Below, piece after piece: positions 32,317 through 39,869 of a stretch of 64,000 nucleotides of DNA. The DNA lies in assembly GCF_036621135.1 (NCBI RefSeq), contig NZ_JAZIBG010000028.1, positions 310,001 to 374,000 of the forward strand. The letters run 5' to 3'. Source of the stretch: Aquincola agrisoli. Lineage in GTDB: Bacteria; Pseudomonadota; Gammaproteobacteria; Burkholderiales; Burkholderiaceae_C. The notes under the pieces were generated by a model, which ran no database searches, was not told the origin of the DNA, and saw only the letters and a list, made by a program, of their open reading frames with translations. The translations under genes were made by a program, and so were the position numbers. Every line of letters begins with the position of its first letter. Position 1 is the first letter of the stretch.

Positions 32317-32347
32317 CGCCACCGCGGCCTCCCCGACCGCGGTGGCG
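32317..32347. terminator. 11-bp stem hairpin after the SdrD_B-type gene
   Basis: CGCCACCGCGG (32317-32327) pairs perfectly with CCGCGGTGGCG (32337-32347) around a 9-base loop, 29 bases past the stop of the large gene and 47 before the PEP-CTERM start. There is no T tract. It is a candidate terminator or partial attenuator that would favour cargo mRNA over the downstream genes. Confidence 0.55.
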
Positions 32348-32376
32348 TTGCCTGCCGGCCGCGGCCGGTGAAGGGA

Positions 32377-35046
32377 TCAGCAGACGGCGGAGAGCCCGGC
32401 GTCTGCGTGTTTCATCGCCGCGGCCAGCGCACGCAGCGCCTCGGTCTCGGCGGCGGCGGAGACCGCCTCCAGCGGCGCGCCGGCCACGTCGGGGGCGGCC
32501 CCGAAGGCCTGGTCGAGCAGCGTGTCGTCGCTGCCGAGCAGCGCCTGCAGCGTGGGCAGGGGTGCCGCATCGTCGCCCTCGAGCGCGAGGTTGAAGTACA
32601 CGTCGACCATGTCGATGGAGGAACCGTCGGTGCGCGTGGCGCTGCTGGCTTCGCCGAGGACGTTGCCGAGCTGGTTGACCGCCTGGTCGGTGTAGGCCGT
32701 GTCGAGGCTCGCGATGCCGGCCTCGGCCAGCGTGCGCAGTTCGCCGGCGTCGGTGGCATGGTTGCCGTTGCCGTCCTGCCAGACCAGCAGCTTCGCGAAG
32801 TCGGCGTCGTTGGCGTCCAGCACGCCATCGTGGTTGCTGCCGTAGGTGGCGAGCTTCGCGAAGCCCTCTCCCTTGTCGCCGCCGAACAGTTCGCCGATGC
32901 CGTCGATGCAGCCGTTGCCGTTGGCATCGACGGCGAGGAACGCATCGCCGGCCGAGATCCAGCCCGACTGCACCGCGCGGCCGGTGCCCAGCAGGTCGAA
33001 GCTGCCGCGGCTGTCGATCAGCGCGGTGGTCTGGATGCCGTTGCCGTCGAGGTCGAGCACGATCGGGCTGTACAGCTGGTAGCAGCTGGTATCGCCGATC
33101 GACACCTTCTTGGCCGGCTCGCAGACCGACACATCCTTGCTGTACGTGCTGAGGGTGAGCGAGAAGTTCTCCCAGGCGGCTTCCTTGTAGCCGCTGCTCA
33201 TCACGCGGCGGTCGACATGGACCTGCTCCTGCCAGGCATCGACCCAGAAGTTGCCGGAACTGGTCTGCCCCGCCTTGACGGTGACGTAGAAGCCGCCCGA
33301 GGCACCGACGATGTTGTCCGCCGTGTCGTACAGCGCGTAGTCCCAGCGCTGGTCGGCGGGGCCGGTCGCCTTCTGCAGGCGGCCGTTGGCGTCGTAGTAC
33401 TGGTTGTCGTAGTAGGTGAAGCGGCCGTAGCGGTCGTAGCCGGTGCAGTAGCCGCCCGCGGCGATCTGCTGGTTGCCGGCCCAGGTGGTGGTGCGGCCGG
33501 CGCTGCCGTCGCTGGCGCTGACCCAGAACGTGGTGTCGGTCTTCACCGCGAAGTCGAGCTGCACCCTGTAGGCGCCGTAGCTGCCCTCGTAGAGCGTATC
33601 GCAGCCGACGATCTTGGCGCAGGGCACGGCCGGCTTGCACAGCAGGCCGGCATCGATCGTCATGTTCGACTGGCCGGCCGACAGGGTGACGACCTGCGAT
33701 GCGCCGTTCGCGTCGGCGTCGGAATCGAGGCTGTCGTTGCTGCCGGCGTCCCGCTGGGTGAACGCATAGCCGTTCCTGGCGCCGAAGATGACCTGGTACT
33801 GGCCGGCGGCGAGGCCGTTGAAGCTGTAGTAGCCGCCGCTGTTGGTGGTGGTCGTGGCGCCGACGTCGTCGTCGGTGCCGAAGACGCCGTCGCGCCCCGC
33901 GCCCTTCAGCGTGACCGTCACGCCCGACACGCCGGCCTCGCCGCTGTCCTGCCGGCCGTTGCCGTTGCTGTCATACCAGACGCGGTCGCCCAGGCAGGCG
34001 CTGCCCTTGACGAGGCCGGCGTCCACGGTCATGTTCGATTGCCCGGCGGCCAGCGTGACGACCTGCGAGGCGCCGGTCACGCCATTGGCGTCGGAGTCGT
34101 GGGCGTCGTCGGTGCCGATGTTCTGGGTGGTGAAGTCGTAGCCGGCCTTGCCGCCGAAGGTCACCTGGTACTGGCCCGCGGCGAGGCCGTCGAAGCGGTA
34201 GTAGCCGCCGGCGTCGGTCGTGGTGGTGGCGGTGACGTCGTCACCGGTGCCGAAGCTGCCGTCGGCGCCCGCGCCCAGCAGGTCGACGCGCACGCCGGCG
34301 GCGCCGGCTTCGCCCGTGCCCTGCCGGCCATCGCCGTTGGTGTCGTACCAGACACGGTCGCCCAGGCTGGCGGTCGGCACCTCGAAGGTGATGTAGTTGG
34401 GCGTGGCATCGAGGTCGACGGCGTTGCAGCCTTCCGTGCCGCCGTCGTCGCGCACCTGGAAGCCGAAGGCGACGCTGCCGGCGCTCTGCGACCAGGGACG
34501 GAACACCAGGGCACCGCTGCGGATGTCGCCGACGGCGACCTCGGTCCCGGCCGCCACCGGGCTGCCGTTGAGCAGCAGCCAGCCGGCCGCCGGCAGGCTG
34601 CTGATCACCACCGATTCGAAGCCGTTGCGTTCCACGGGATCCTCGAAGCCGAAGTCGCCCTCGGTCAGGACGTAGTCGAGGCCGTCGGTGAGCGCGATCG
34701 ACTTGTCCGCGCCTTCGGGTGCGTCGTTCACCGGTTCGACGATCACCTGCAGCTCGAGGTTGACCGTGTTCTGGCCGTCGTTGATGACGAGCATCAGGGT
34801 ATCGAAGCTGCCGAACCAGTCGGGCATGTTGCTGGCGGTGATCCGCACCGTGTCGCCGTCGACCAGAGAGAACAGCGTCGTCGGCGCCGGCACGTAGTTG
34901 CCGCTGGCATCCCGGACATGCGCCTCGACGATGCGCGAGCCGGTGCCGGGCGTGTACCCCACCTCCTGCAGCAGCGCGGGGATGTCGAACTCCCCGTCGG
35001 TGTCCTCGCAGACACGAACCACGTTGTTGAACGTCGGACTGGCCAT
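32377..35046 (-). CDS. Large SdrD_B-domain surface protein, candidate type I secretion cargo
   Basis: An 889-residue extracellular protein with no N-terminal signal peptide, as expected for type I export. Residues 1-100 are an unknown beta domain. A cadherin-like segment (EPVNDAPEGADKS, 104-116) follows, then two SdrD_B repeats (about 226-347 and 350-471) with Ca-loop-like DTNGDGRQGTGEAG. A Cys-containing unknown domain spans 475-645. The RTX-adhesin tail motif follows at 659-782 (SPIVLDLDGNGIQTT, then VDANGNGCIDGIGELFGG, then WQDGNGNHATDAGEL). Classical GGxGxDxUx nonapeptides are absent. It ends in Ala-Val-Cys. A strong AGGAGG site precedes the ATG. Confidence 0.87.
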   Translation of the reverse strand: MASPTFNNVVRVCEDTDGEFDIPALLQEVGYTPGTGSRIVEAHVRDASGNYVPAPTTLFSLVDGDTVRITASNMPDWFGSFDTLMLVINDGQNTVNLELQVIVEPVNDAPEGADKSIALTDGLDYVLTEGDFGFEDPVERNGFESVVISSLPAAGWLLLNGSPVAAGTEVAVGDIRSGALVFRPWSQSAGSVAFGFQVRDDGGTEGCNAVDLDATPNYITFEVPTASLGDRVWYDTNGDGRQGTGEAGAAGVRVDLLGAGADGSFGTGDDVTATTTTDAGGYYRFDGLAAGQYQVTFGGKAGYDFTTQNIGTDDAHDSDANGVTGASQVVTLAAGQSNMTVDAGLVKGSACLGDRVWYDSNGNGRQDSGEAGVSGVTVTLKGAGRDGVFGTDDDVGATTTTNSGGYYSFNGLAAGQYQVIFGARNGYAFTQRDAGSNDSLDSDADANGASQVVTLSAGQSNMTIDAGLLCKPAVPCAKIVGCDTLYEGSYGAYRVQLDFAVKTDTTFWVSASDGSAGRTTTWAGNQQIAAGGYCTGYDRYGRFTYYDNQYYDANGRLQKATGPADQRWDYALYDTADNIVGASGGFYVTVKAGQTSSGNFWVDAWQEQVHVDRRVMSSGYKEAAWENFSLTLSTYSKDVSVCEPAKKVSIGDTSCYQLYSPIVLDLDGNGIQTTALIDSRGSFDLLGTGRAVQSGWISAGDAFLAVDANGNGCIDGIGELFGGDKGEGFAKLATYGSNHDGVLDANDADFAKLLVWQDGNGNHATDAGELRTLAEAGIASLDTAYTDQAVNQLGNVLGEASSATRTDGSSIDMVDVYFNLALEGDDAAPLPTLQALLGSDDTLLDQAFGAAPDVAGAPLEAVSAAAETEALRALAAAMKHADAGLSAVC
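33634..34371 (-). repeat. Tandem SdrD_B repeat, two units
   Basis: Two adjacent coding repeats with a 124-residue (372-base) period: LGDRVWYD recurs at residues 228 and 352, and GLAAGQYQV and ASQVVTL.AGQSNMT.DAGL recur in register. Most differences are single substitutions, so the copy is an internal duplication that could expand or contract by recombination. The fold is the calcium-stabilised SdrD B type that acts as a spacer or stalk. Confidence 0.8.
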
Positions 35047-35053
35047 GGAAATT

Positions 35054-35105
35054 CCTCCTGCGGTTTGTGGTTACGCCGCAGCAGGCCCCTGGAAACGCTC
35101 AGGGG
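35054..35105 (-). promoter_or_regulatory. 5' leader with two stem-loops next to the ribosome site
   Basis: The leader of the SdrD_B-type gene has CTGCGG (35058-35063) pairing with CCGCAG (35076-35081), whose near arm runs into the AGGAGG ribosome site. CCCCTG (35086-35091) pairs with CAGGGG (35100-35105). The first hairpin could hide or expose the ribosome site. I found no match to a known riboswitch consensus. Confidence 0.4.
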
Positions 35106-35255
35106 GTTGGCTTACGGGGCAAGAAATTGCCGCCTCGAACTGCGACGTGCATCAATTCTCATGCACCAAATTGCCGAATAAAAGAACAAAAACAGAGTTC
35201 ATTTTGGTTTCAAAATCTCACAAATTGGCTTTTTATCGTTTTCTGGTCAACCGAA

Positions 35256-35271
35256 CGTGATTGATCTCACA
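35256..35271. promoter_or_regulatory. CRP/Clp-like site upstream of the secretion locus
   Basis: CGTGATTGATCTCACA fits the CRP-family consensus TGTGA-N6-TCACA at nine of ten positions. It lies in the 293-base gap 35047-35339, about 215 bases upstream of the cargo start, at the edge of an AT-rich patch (about 35155-35250) in an otherwise very GC-rich window. That gap holds no gene that I can support. On the minus strand TTGACC is followed by AT-rich sequence, but no convincing -10 could be fixed. Confidence 0.5.
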
Positions 35272-35339
35272 GAGCGAGCGTGTGCTCACATCGCCGATGG
35301 CTCGAAGCCGTCCGCGCACCCCCCCTCACCTGGAGGGGG

Positions 35340-36197
35340 TCAGTCGAACGATGGGAGCAGGGTGGATTTGAGGGGGTGGCGCGCCGCCTCGTAATCGGGC
35401 AGCACGGTGCTCACGACACGCCAGAACGCCGGCGAGTGGTTCATCTCGACCAGGTGCGCCAGCTCATGCACCACCACGTAGTCGATGGTGGCCATCGAGA
35501 AGTGGACGAGCCGCCAGTTCAGGCGGATCGATCGGTCGGCGCTGGCGCTGCCCCAGCGTGTGGCCGCCGAGCTGAGCAATAGCCGCCGCACCTGGACGCC
35601 CAGGCGCGGGGCGAAGTGCGCGCAGCGTTCCTCGAAGATCCGGCGGGCCTGGCGCTGCAGCCAGCTCTGCACCGCATCGCGGATCTGCTCCGGGCCGGCC
35701 GGCTGCGGCAGGCCGATGTGCAGACGGGCGTCAGCCCCGCCGGCACCTGGCTGCAGCACGGCACCGGTGGTGTGCACGTCCAGCACCACGCGCACGGTGC
35801 CGCCGAGAAAGGGAAACGCGCTGCCGTCGCGCCACTCGATCCGCATGGCGAGTTGCTGGTGCGCACGCTCGCGCTGCTCCTGCAGCTTGCGCAGCACCCA
35901 CGGCGCCTTGGTGTGCAGCGCCGCCTCGACGTCACCCTGGCGGACCCAGCGCGGCGCACTCACCGTCAGCCCCTCCGCACTCACCACGAAGCCGATGCTG
36001 CGTCGGCGCGCGCGCCGCAGGGCGTAGCCGACGACATGGCCGCCGAGCACCAGCTCGTGCGTGGCGGACGGATGGCGGAATACGGCGGGCGCCAGCCCCG
36101 CAGCCGCTGGCGCGTCGGCGCGGCGTGGCGCCGCGTCCTCGGCACCGCCGGGGTCGAACAGCGCGAGCTGCCCTTCCGGCGGCGCGCCTGGGTTCAC
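35340..36197 (-). CDS. YgjP-like (DUF45/SprT-type) zinc metallopeptidase
   Basis: A cytosolic protein of about 285 residues with the zinc motif VVHELAHLVEMNHSPAFW, where HExxH supplies two ligands and the downstream His the third. The upstream pattern RRARRRSIGFVVSAEGLTVSAP and RWGSASADRSIRLNWRLV is the YgjP/DUF45 signature. Cellular substrate unknown. No ATG is present. I prefer the GTG at 36197, preceded by GAAGG, and the frame stays open to a TTG at 36266 that has no spaced ribosome site. It is the last gene of the corC-to-plsC block. Confidence 0.85.
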   Translation of the reverse strand: MNPGAPPEGQLALFDPGGAEDAAPRRADAPAAAGLAPAVFRHPSATHELVLGGHVVGYALRRARRRSIGFVVSAEGLTVSAPRWVRQGDVEAALHTKAPWVLRKLQEQRERAHQQLAMRIEWRDGSAFPFLGGTVRVVLDVHTTGAVLQPGAGGADARLHIGLPQPAGPEQIRDAVQSWLQRQARRIFEERCAHFAPRLGVQVRRLLLSSAATRWGSASADRSIRLNWRLVHFSMATIDYVVVHELAHLVEMNHSPAFWRVVSTVLPDYEAARHPLKSTLLPSFD

Positions 36198-36280
36198 CGG
36201 CAACCTTCGCCCTGACGGGCTGCGGCGCGAGCGCGTGCGGACAGCCGGGCGGCGTTCACCGGACAACCCTCCGCACTGCG

Positions 36281-36317
36281 TGCTCCGGGATGAGCGCTTG
36301 GGGGCGGCCCGGCGCGC
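36281..36317. repeat. Intergenic hairpin element, family 2, copy 2
   Basis: Directly after the plsC stop the plus strand reads GCTTGGGGGCGGCCCGGCGC (36296-36315), 19 of 20 identical to 11091-11110. GCGC arms flank it. It marks the plsC / YgjP junction and is probably a mobile or dispersed 3' end element. Only the core is shared, so the boundaries are approximate. Confidence 0.4.
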
Positions 36318-37070
36318 TCATGCCGCGGTGTCCGGATAGGCCTGCGGATCGAGGCGGCGCATCTCGGCCTCGATCCAGGTTTCCACTTCCCGCATCAGCT
36401 CATCGGGCCGGCGGCCCACCGACGGGATAGGCCGGCCGATGGAGACCTCGATCAGCCCGGGCCGCAGCACGAAGCTCTTGCGCGGCCAGCAGCGCGCCGA
36501 CGTCACCGCGATGGGCACCACCGGCACGCCGGCCGTCACGGCCAGCCGGGTGGCGCCGTTCTTGTATTCGCCGCGCTCGCCGCGGGCGACACGCGTGCCC
36601 TCCGGGAACATGATCACCCACACGCCGCGGGCGAGCAGCGCGCGCCCCTGCTCGACGACACGCGCCCAGGCCTGCGTGCGGCGGCTGCGGTCGATGTGGA
36701 TCATGTCGAGCCGCGCCATCGCCCAGCCGAAGAACGGGATGTAGAGCAGCTCCCGCTTGAACACGTAGGCCAGCGGGTGCGCCATCAGCGCGGGGAAGGC
36801 GAAGGTCTCCCAGGTCGACTGGTGCTTGGGGCACAGGATCAGCGGCGCCAGCCGATCGGCCGACGGCAGGTGCTCCATGCCCTGCACGCGGTAGCGCACG
36901 CCGCAGAGGACCCGCGCGCCGAAGACCGACAGGCGCAGGAAGGACGCGCAGATCCAGTACAGCCGGTCGCCGCGGATGAAGATCGAGGCCAGCAGCGCGA
37001 CGATCGCGATCGGGACGACGGTCAGCGTCATCCACAGGAAGAACAGCGCGGAGCGCAGGACGGAGAGCAT
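36318..37070 (-). CDS. plsC: 1-acyl-sn-glycerol-3-phosphate acyltransferase (PlsC)
   Basis: A 250-residue inner-membrane enzyme that adds the second acyl chain to lysophosphatidic acid. An N-terminal membrane helix (about 4-32) precedes the acyltransferase motifs. Motif I is CPKHQSTWETFA, with Glu in the place of the usual Asp of HX4D, a variant I believe common in Burkholderiales. Motif II region is MIHIDRSRR, and motif III is MFPEGTRVARGE. Its ATG shares one base with the gmhB stop, and the YgjP-like gene lies downstream. Confidence 0.92.
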   Translation of the reverse strand: MLSVLRSALFFLWMTLTVVPIAIVALLASIFIRGDRLYWICASFLRLSVFGARVLCGVRYRVQGMEHLPSADRLAPLILCPKHQSTWETFAFPALMAHPLAYVFKRELLYIPFFGWAMARLDMIHIDRSRRTQAWARVVEQGRALLARGVWVIMFPEGTRVARGERGEYKNGATRLAVTAGVPVVPIAVTSARCWPRKSFVLRPGLIEVSIGRPIPSVGRRPDELMREVETWIEAEMRRLDPQAYPDTAA

Positions 37071-37678
37071 CAGGCGAGCCCCATCGGGCCGGAGTCGAGG
37101 TCGATGGCGTCACCGCCCGCGCCGCGCAGCAGGTGGTCGGCGAAGGCGGCGAGATCGGGGTGCACCCGGGTCTCGGGCGCCGCGGCGAGCCAGCTGGCGA
37201 GCGACGCGTCGTCCAGCGACGCGGCCCGCCCCGACCGGACGAGGTGCGGCGGGCAGCCGGCGGCGTGCGCGGCTTCCAGGTCGCGCGGGTTGTCGCAGAC
37301 CATCGGCACGGCGCCCAGGTCGACGCCGTAGCGGTGGCCCACCTGCTTCATCAGCCCGGGCAGCGGCTTGCGGCAATCGCAGCGGTCCTCCGGCACGTGC
37401 GGGCAGAAAAACACCGCATCGATGCGCCCGCCCCGCGCCATCAGCAGCTTCATCATGTGCGCATGCACCGCGTTCAGCGAGGCCATGTCGATCATGCCGC
37501 GGCCGATGCCCGACTGGTTGGTCGCCACCACCGTGTGCCAGCCGGCATGGTTCAGCCGGGCCACCGCCTCGAGCGCGCCGGGGATCGGCGACCACTCCTC
37601 GGGCGCCTTGACGTGGTCGTCCCGGAAATGGTTGAGGATGCCGTCGCGGCCGAGGATGATGAGCTTGGGCGGTGTCAT
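37070..37678 (-). CDS. gmhB: GmhB-like HAD phosphatase with missing nucleophile Asp
   Basis: A 202-residue protein matching D-glycero-beta-D-manno-heptose-1,7-bisphosphate 7-phosphatase of the LPS-core heptose pathway. Motif II (VVATNQSGIGRGM), the zinc site (FFCPH, DRCDCRKP) and motif IV (VCDNPRDLEAAHAAGC) are intact. Motif I should read LDRDG but reads ILGRDGILN: Gly10 replaces the aspartate that is phosphorylated. One base (GAC to GGC, codon 37649-37651) explains it. As written the enzyme should be inactive. It is between glyS and plsC in the usual Burkholderiales order. Confidence 0.88.
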   Translation of the reverse strand: MTPPKLIILGRDGILNHFRDDHVKAPEEWSPIPGALEAVARLNHAGWHTVVATNQSGIGRGMIDMASLNAVHAHMMKLLMARGGRIDAVFFCPHVPEDRCDCRKPLPGLMKQVGHRYGVDLGAVPMVCDNPRDLEAAHAAGCPPHLVRSGRAASLDDASLASWLAAAPETRVHPDLAAFADHLLRGAGGDAIDLDSGPMGLA

Positions 37679-37757
37679 GGCGCGGAGTATCCGGAGCCGG
37701 AGCCCTTCGCGCCAGGCCGGACGGCCGCGCCGCCGCAGGAGGACGGGTGGATGCCGC

Positions 37758-39869
37758 TCACTGCGCCGCGAGCCTCGACAGGTCGGCCACGCGGTTCATC
37801 GCCACGTGCAGCGCTGCCAGCAGCGCCAGGCGGTTGGCCCGCAGCGCGGCGTCGTCGGCGTTGACCATCACGCCGTCGAAGAAGGCATCGACCGGCGCCT
37901 TGAGCGCGGCCAGGGCCTTCAGCGAGCCGGTGTAGTCGCCCGCGTCGAACAGCGCGTCGGCCTGCGGCTGCACGGCCGCCAGCGCGGCGCCGAGCTGCTG
38001 CTCGGCCGGCTCGCGCAGCAGCGCGGCATCGACCGCCGCGGCCGGGGCCGCATCGCTCTTCTTCAGGATGTTGGCGATGCGCTTGTTGGCGGCCGCGAGG
38101 GAGGCCGATTCGGGCAGCGCCGAGAACGCGCGCACGGCCTGCAGGCGTTGGGCGACCTCGGCCAGTCGCTGCGGCCGCAGCGACACGACGGCATCGACCT
38201 CCTGGGCGCCGTAGCCCTGCTCGCGCAGCTGGCCGGCCAGGCGGTCGTAGACGAAGTCGGCCAGCGCCGCGCTCGGGTCTTGGATCAGCCCGCCGAACAC
38301 CGGCACCGCGGCCTGCACCAGCGCGTCGACGCCGACCGGCAGCGCCCGCTCGGTCAGCATGCGGATCAGGCCGAGCGCGTGGCGCCGCAGCGCGAATGGG
38401 TCCTTGTCGCCGGTGGGCAGCTGGCCGATGCCGAACAGGCCGACCAGGGTTTCCAGCTTGTCGGCCAGTGCGACGACCACGCCGGCCGGGTTGCGCGGCA
38501 GCTCGTCGCCGGCGAAGCGGGGCTTGTAGTGGTCTTCGACGGCCTCGGCGACCACGTCGCCCTCGCCGTCGTGGCGGGCGTAGTAGCCGCCCATGATGCC
38601 CTGCAGCTCGGGGAACTCGCCGACCATGTCGGTCAGCAGGTCGGCCTTGGCCAGCAGCGCGGCGCGGTCGGCCTGCGCAGCCAGTTCACCACCGCCCAGC
38701 GCAGCCGCAATCGCGCGGGCGATGGCGCGCACGCGCTCCACCCGCTCGCCCTGCGTGCCCAGCTTGCCGTGGTAGACCACCTTGGCCAGCCCTTCCACGC
38801 GCGAAGCCAGCGTCTTCTTGCGGTCCTGGTCGAAGAAGAACTTGGCGTCGGCCAGGCGCGGGCGCACCACGCGCTCGTTGCCGCTGGTCACGGCGCTGGC
38901 GTCTTCGGGGCGGATGTTGCTGACGATCAGGAAGCGGTCGGTCAGCCTGCCGGCGGCGTCGAGCAGCGGGAAGTACTTCTGGTTCGCCTTCATCGTGAGG
39001 ATGAGGCACTCCTGCGGCACGTCGAGGAATTCGCGCTCGAAGCGGCAGACCAGCACGTTGGGCCGCTCGACCAGCGCCGTCACTTCGTCGAGCAGCGCAT
39101 CGTCGTCGATCGGCTTCAGGCCCTCGCGGCCGGCGGCGGCCTGGAGCTGGCGCACCAGTTCGGCACGGCGGGCGTCGAAGCTGGCGATCACGGCGCCGTC
39201 GTGCGCCAGCGCTTCGGCGTAGGCATCGGCGTCGGCCAGCTCGATCAGCGGCTTGGCCGCCTCGAAGCGGTGGCCGTGCGTGGTGCGGCCGGCCTGCAGG
39301 CCGAGCGTCGAGATCGGCACCACGTCGGCACCGTGCAGCGCGACCAGGCCGTGCGCCGGCCGTACGAACTTCACGTTGTGCCAGCCGTCGGCCAGCTGGT
39401 AGGTCATCACCTTGGGGATCGGCAGCTTGGCCAGCGCCTCGTCGAGCGCCTTCTGCAGCCCTTCGGCGAGGGACACGCCGGGCACCACGGTGTCGAGGAA
39501 CAGCGCCTCGGCCTTGCCGTCGGGCTTGCGTTGCAGCGAGGGCACGGCCGACGCGTCGGCGCCGAGCGCGGCCAGCTTCTTCAGCAGCGCGGGCGTCGGC
39601 TGGCCCGAGGCGTCGAGCGCCACCGCCACCGGCATCAGCTTCTGCTGCAGCGGCTTGTCGGCGGCCTTGGCGGCCACGCCGGCCACGTGCACCGCCAGCC
39701 GGCGGGGCGAGGCGTACGGCGTCACCGCCGCGCCGGCCGCGGCCAGGCCCTGCCCGCGCAGGCTGTCGGCCAGCGTGCCGGCGAACGATTCGCCCAGCTT
39801 CCTCAGCGCCTTGGGCGGCAGTTCCTCGACGAAGAGTTCGACGAGCAGGTTCTTCACATCGGCGACCAT
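37758..39869 (-). CDS. glyS: Glycyl-tRNA synthetase beta subunit
   Basis: A 703-residue subunit of the alpha2-beta2 bacterial GlyRS that binds tRNA(Gly). It begins MVADVKNLLVELFVEELPPKALRKLG, the GlyS signature. Further markers are TSGNERVVRPRLADAKFFF and the central VYHGKLGTQGERVERV. The C-terminal half is the HD-like and anticodon-binding helical region. The ATG at 39869 shares one base with the glyQ stop (TGATG), coupling the two subunits; a GTG one codon upstream is less likely. Confidence 0.97.
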   Translation of the reverse strand: MVADVKNLLVELFVEELPPKALRKLGESFAGTLADSLRGQGLAAAGAAVTPYASPRRLAVHVAGVAAKAADKPLQQKLMPVAVALDASGQPTPALLKKLAALGADASAVPSLQRKPDGKAEALFLDTVVPGVSLAEGLQKALDEALAKLPIPKVMTYQLADGWHNVKFVRPAHGLVALHGADVVPISTLGLQAGRTTHGHRFEAAKPLIELADADAYAEALAHDGAVIASFDARRAELVRQLQAAAGREGLKPIDDDALLDEVTALVERPNVLVCRFEREFLDVPQECLILTMKANQKYFPLLDAAGRLTDRFLIVSNIRPEDASAVTSGNERVVRPRLADAKFFFDQDRKKTLASRVEGLAKVVYHGKLGTQGERVERVRAIARAIAAALGGGELAAQADRAALLAKADLLTDMVGEFPELQGIMGGYYARHDGEGDVVAEAVEDHYKPRFAGDELPRNPAGVVVALADKLETLVGLFGIGQLPTGDKDPFALRRHALGLIRMLTERALPVGVDALVQAAVPVFGGLIQDPSAALADFVYDRLAGQLREQGYGAQEVDAVVSLRPQRLAEVAQRLQAVRAFSALPESASLAAANKRIANILKKSDAAPAAAVDAALLREPAEQQLGAALAAVQPQADALFDAGDYTGSLKALAALKAPVDAFFDGVMVNADDAALRANRLALLAALHVAMNRVADLSRLAAQ

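Noticed and set aside
32377..35046. Classical RTX nonapeptide cargo
   Set aside because: I looked for GGxGxDxUx repeats and found none. The tail has EF-hand-like DxNGxG motifs only, so it is called a type I cargo candidate and not an RTX toxin.
32212..35181. A 989-codon open frame on the plus strand
   Set aside because: It lies antisense to the SdrD_B-type gene. Its Val/Ala/Gly/Asp-rich translation is typical of a GC-rich shadow frame, with no domain and no ribosome site. The minus-strand gene has clear motifs and AGGAGG.
35047..35339. A c-di-GMP or other known riboswitch in the adhesin leader
   Set aside because: The conserved GEMM motifs and receptor tetraloop pattern are not present. Only two simple hairpins and a CRP-like site can be supported.
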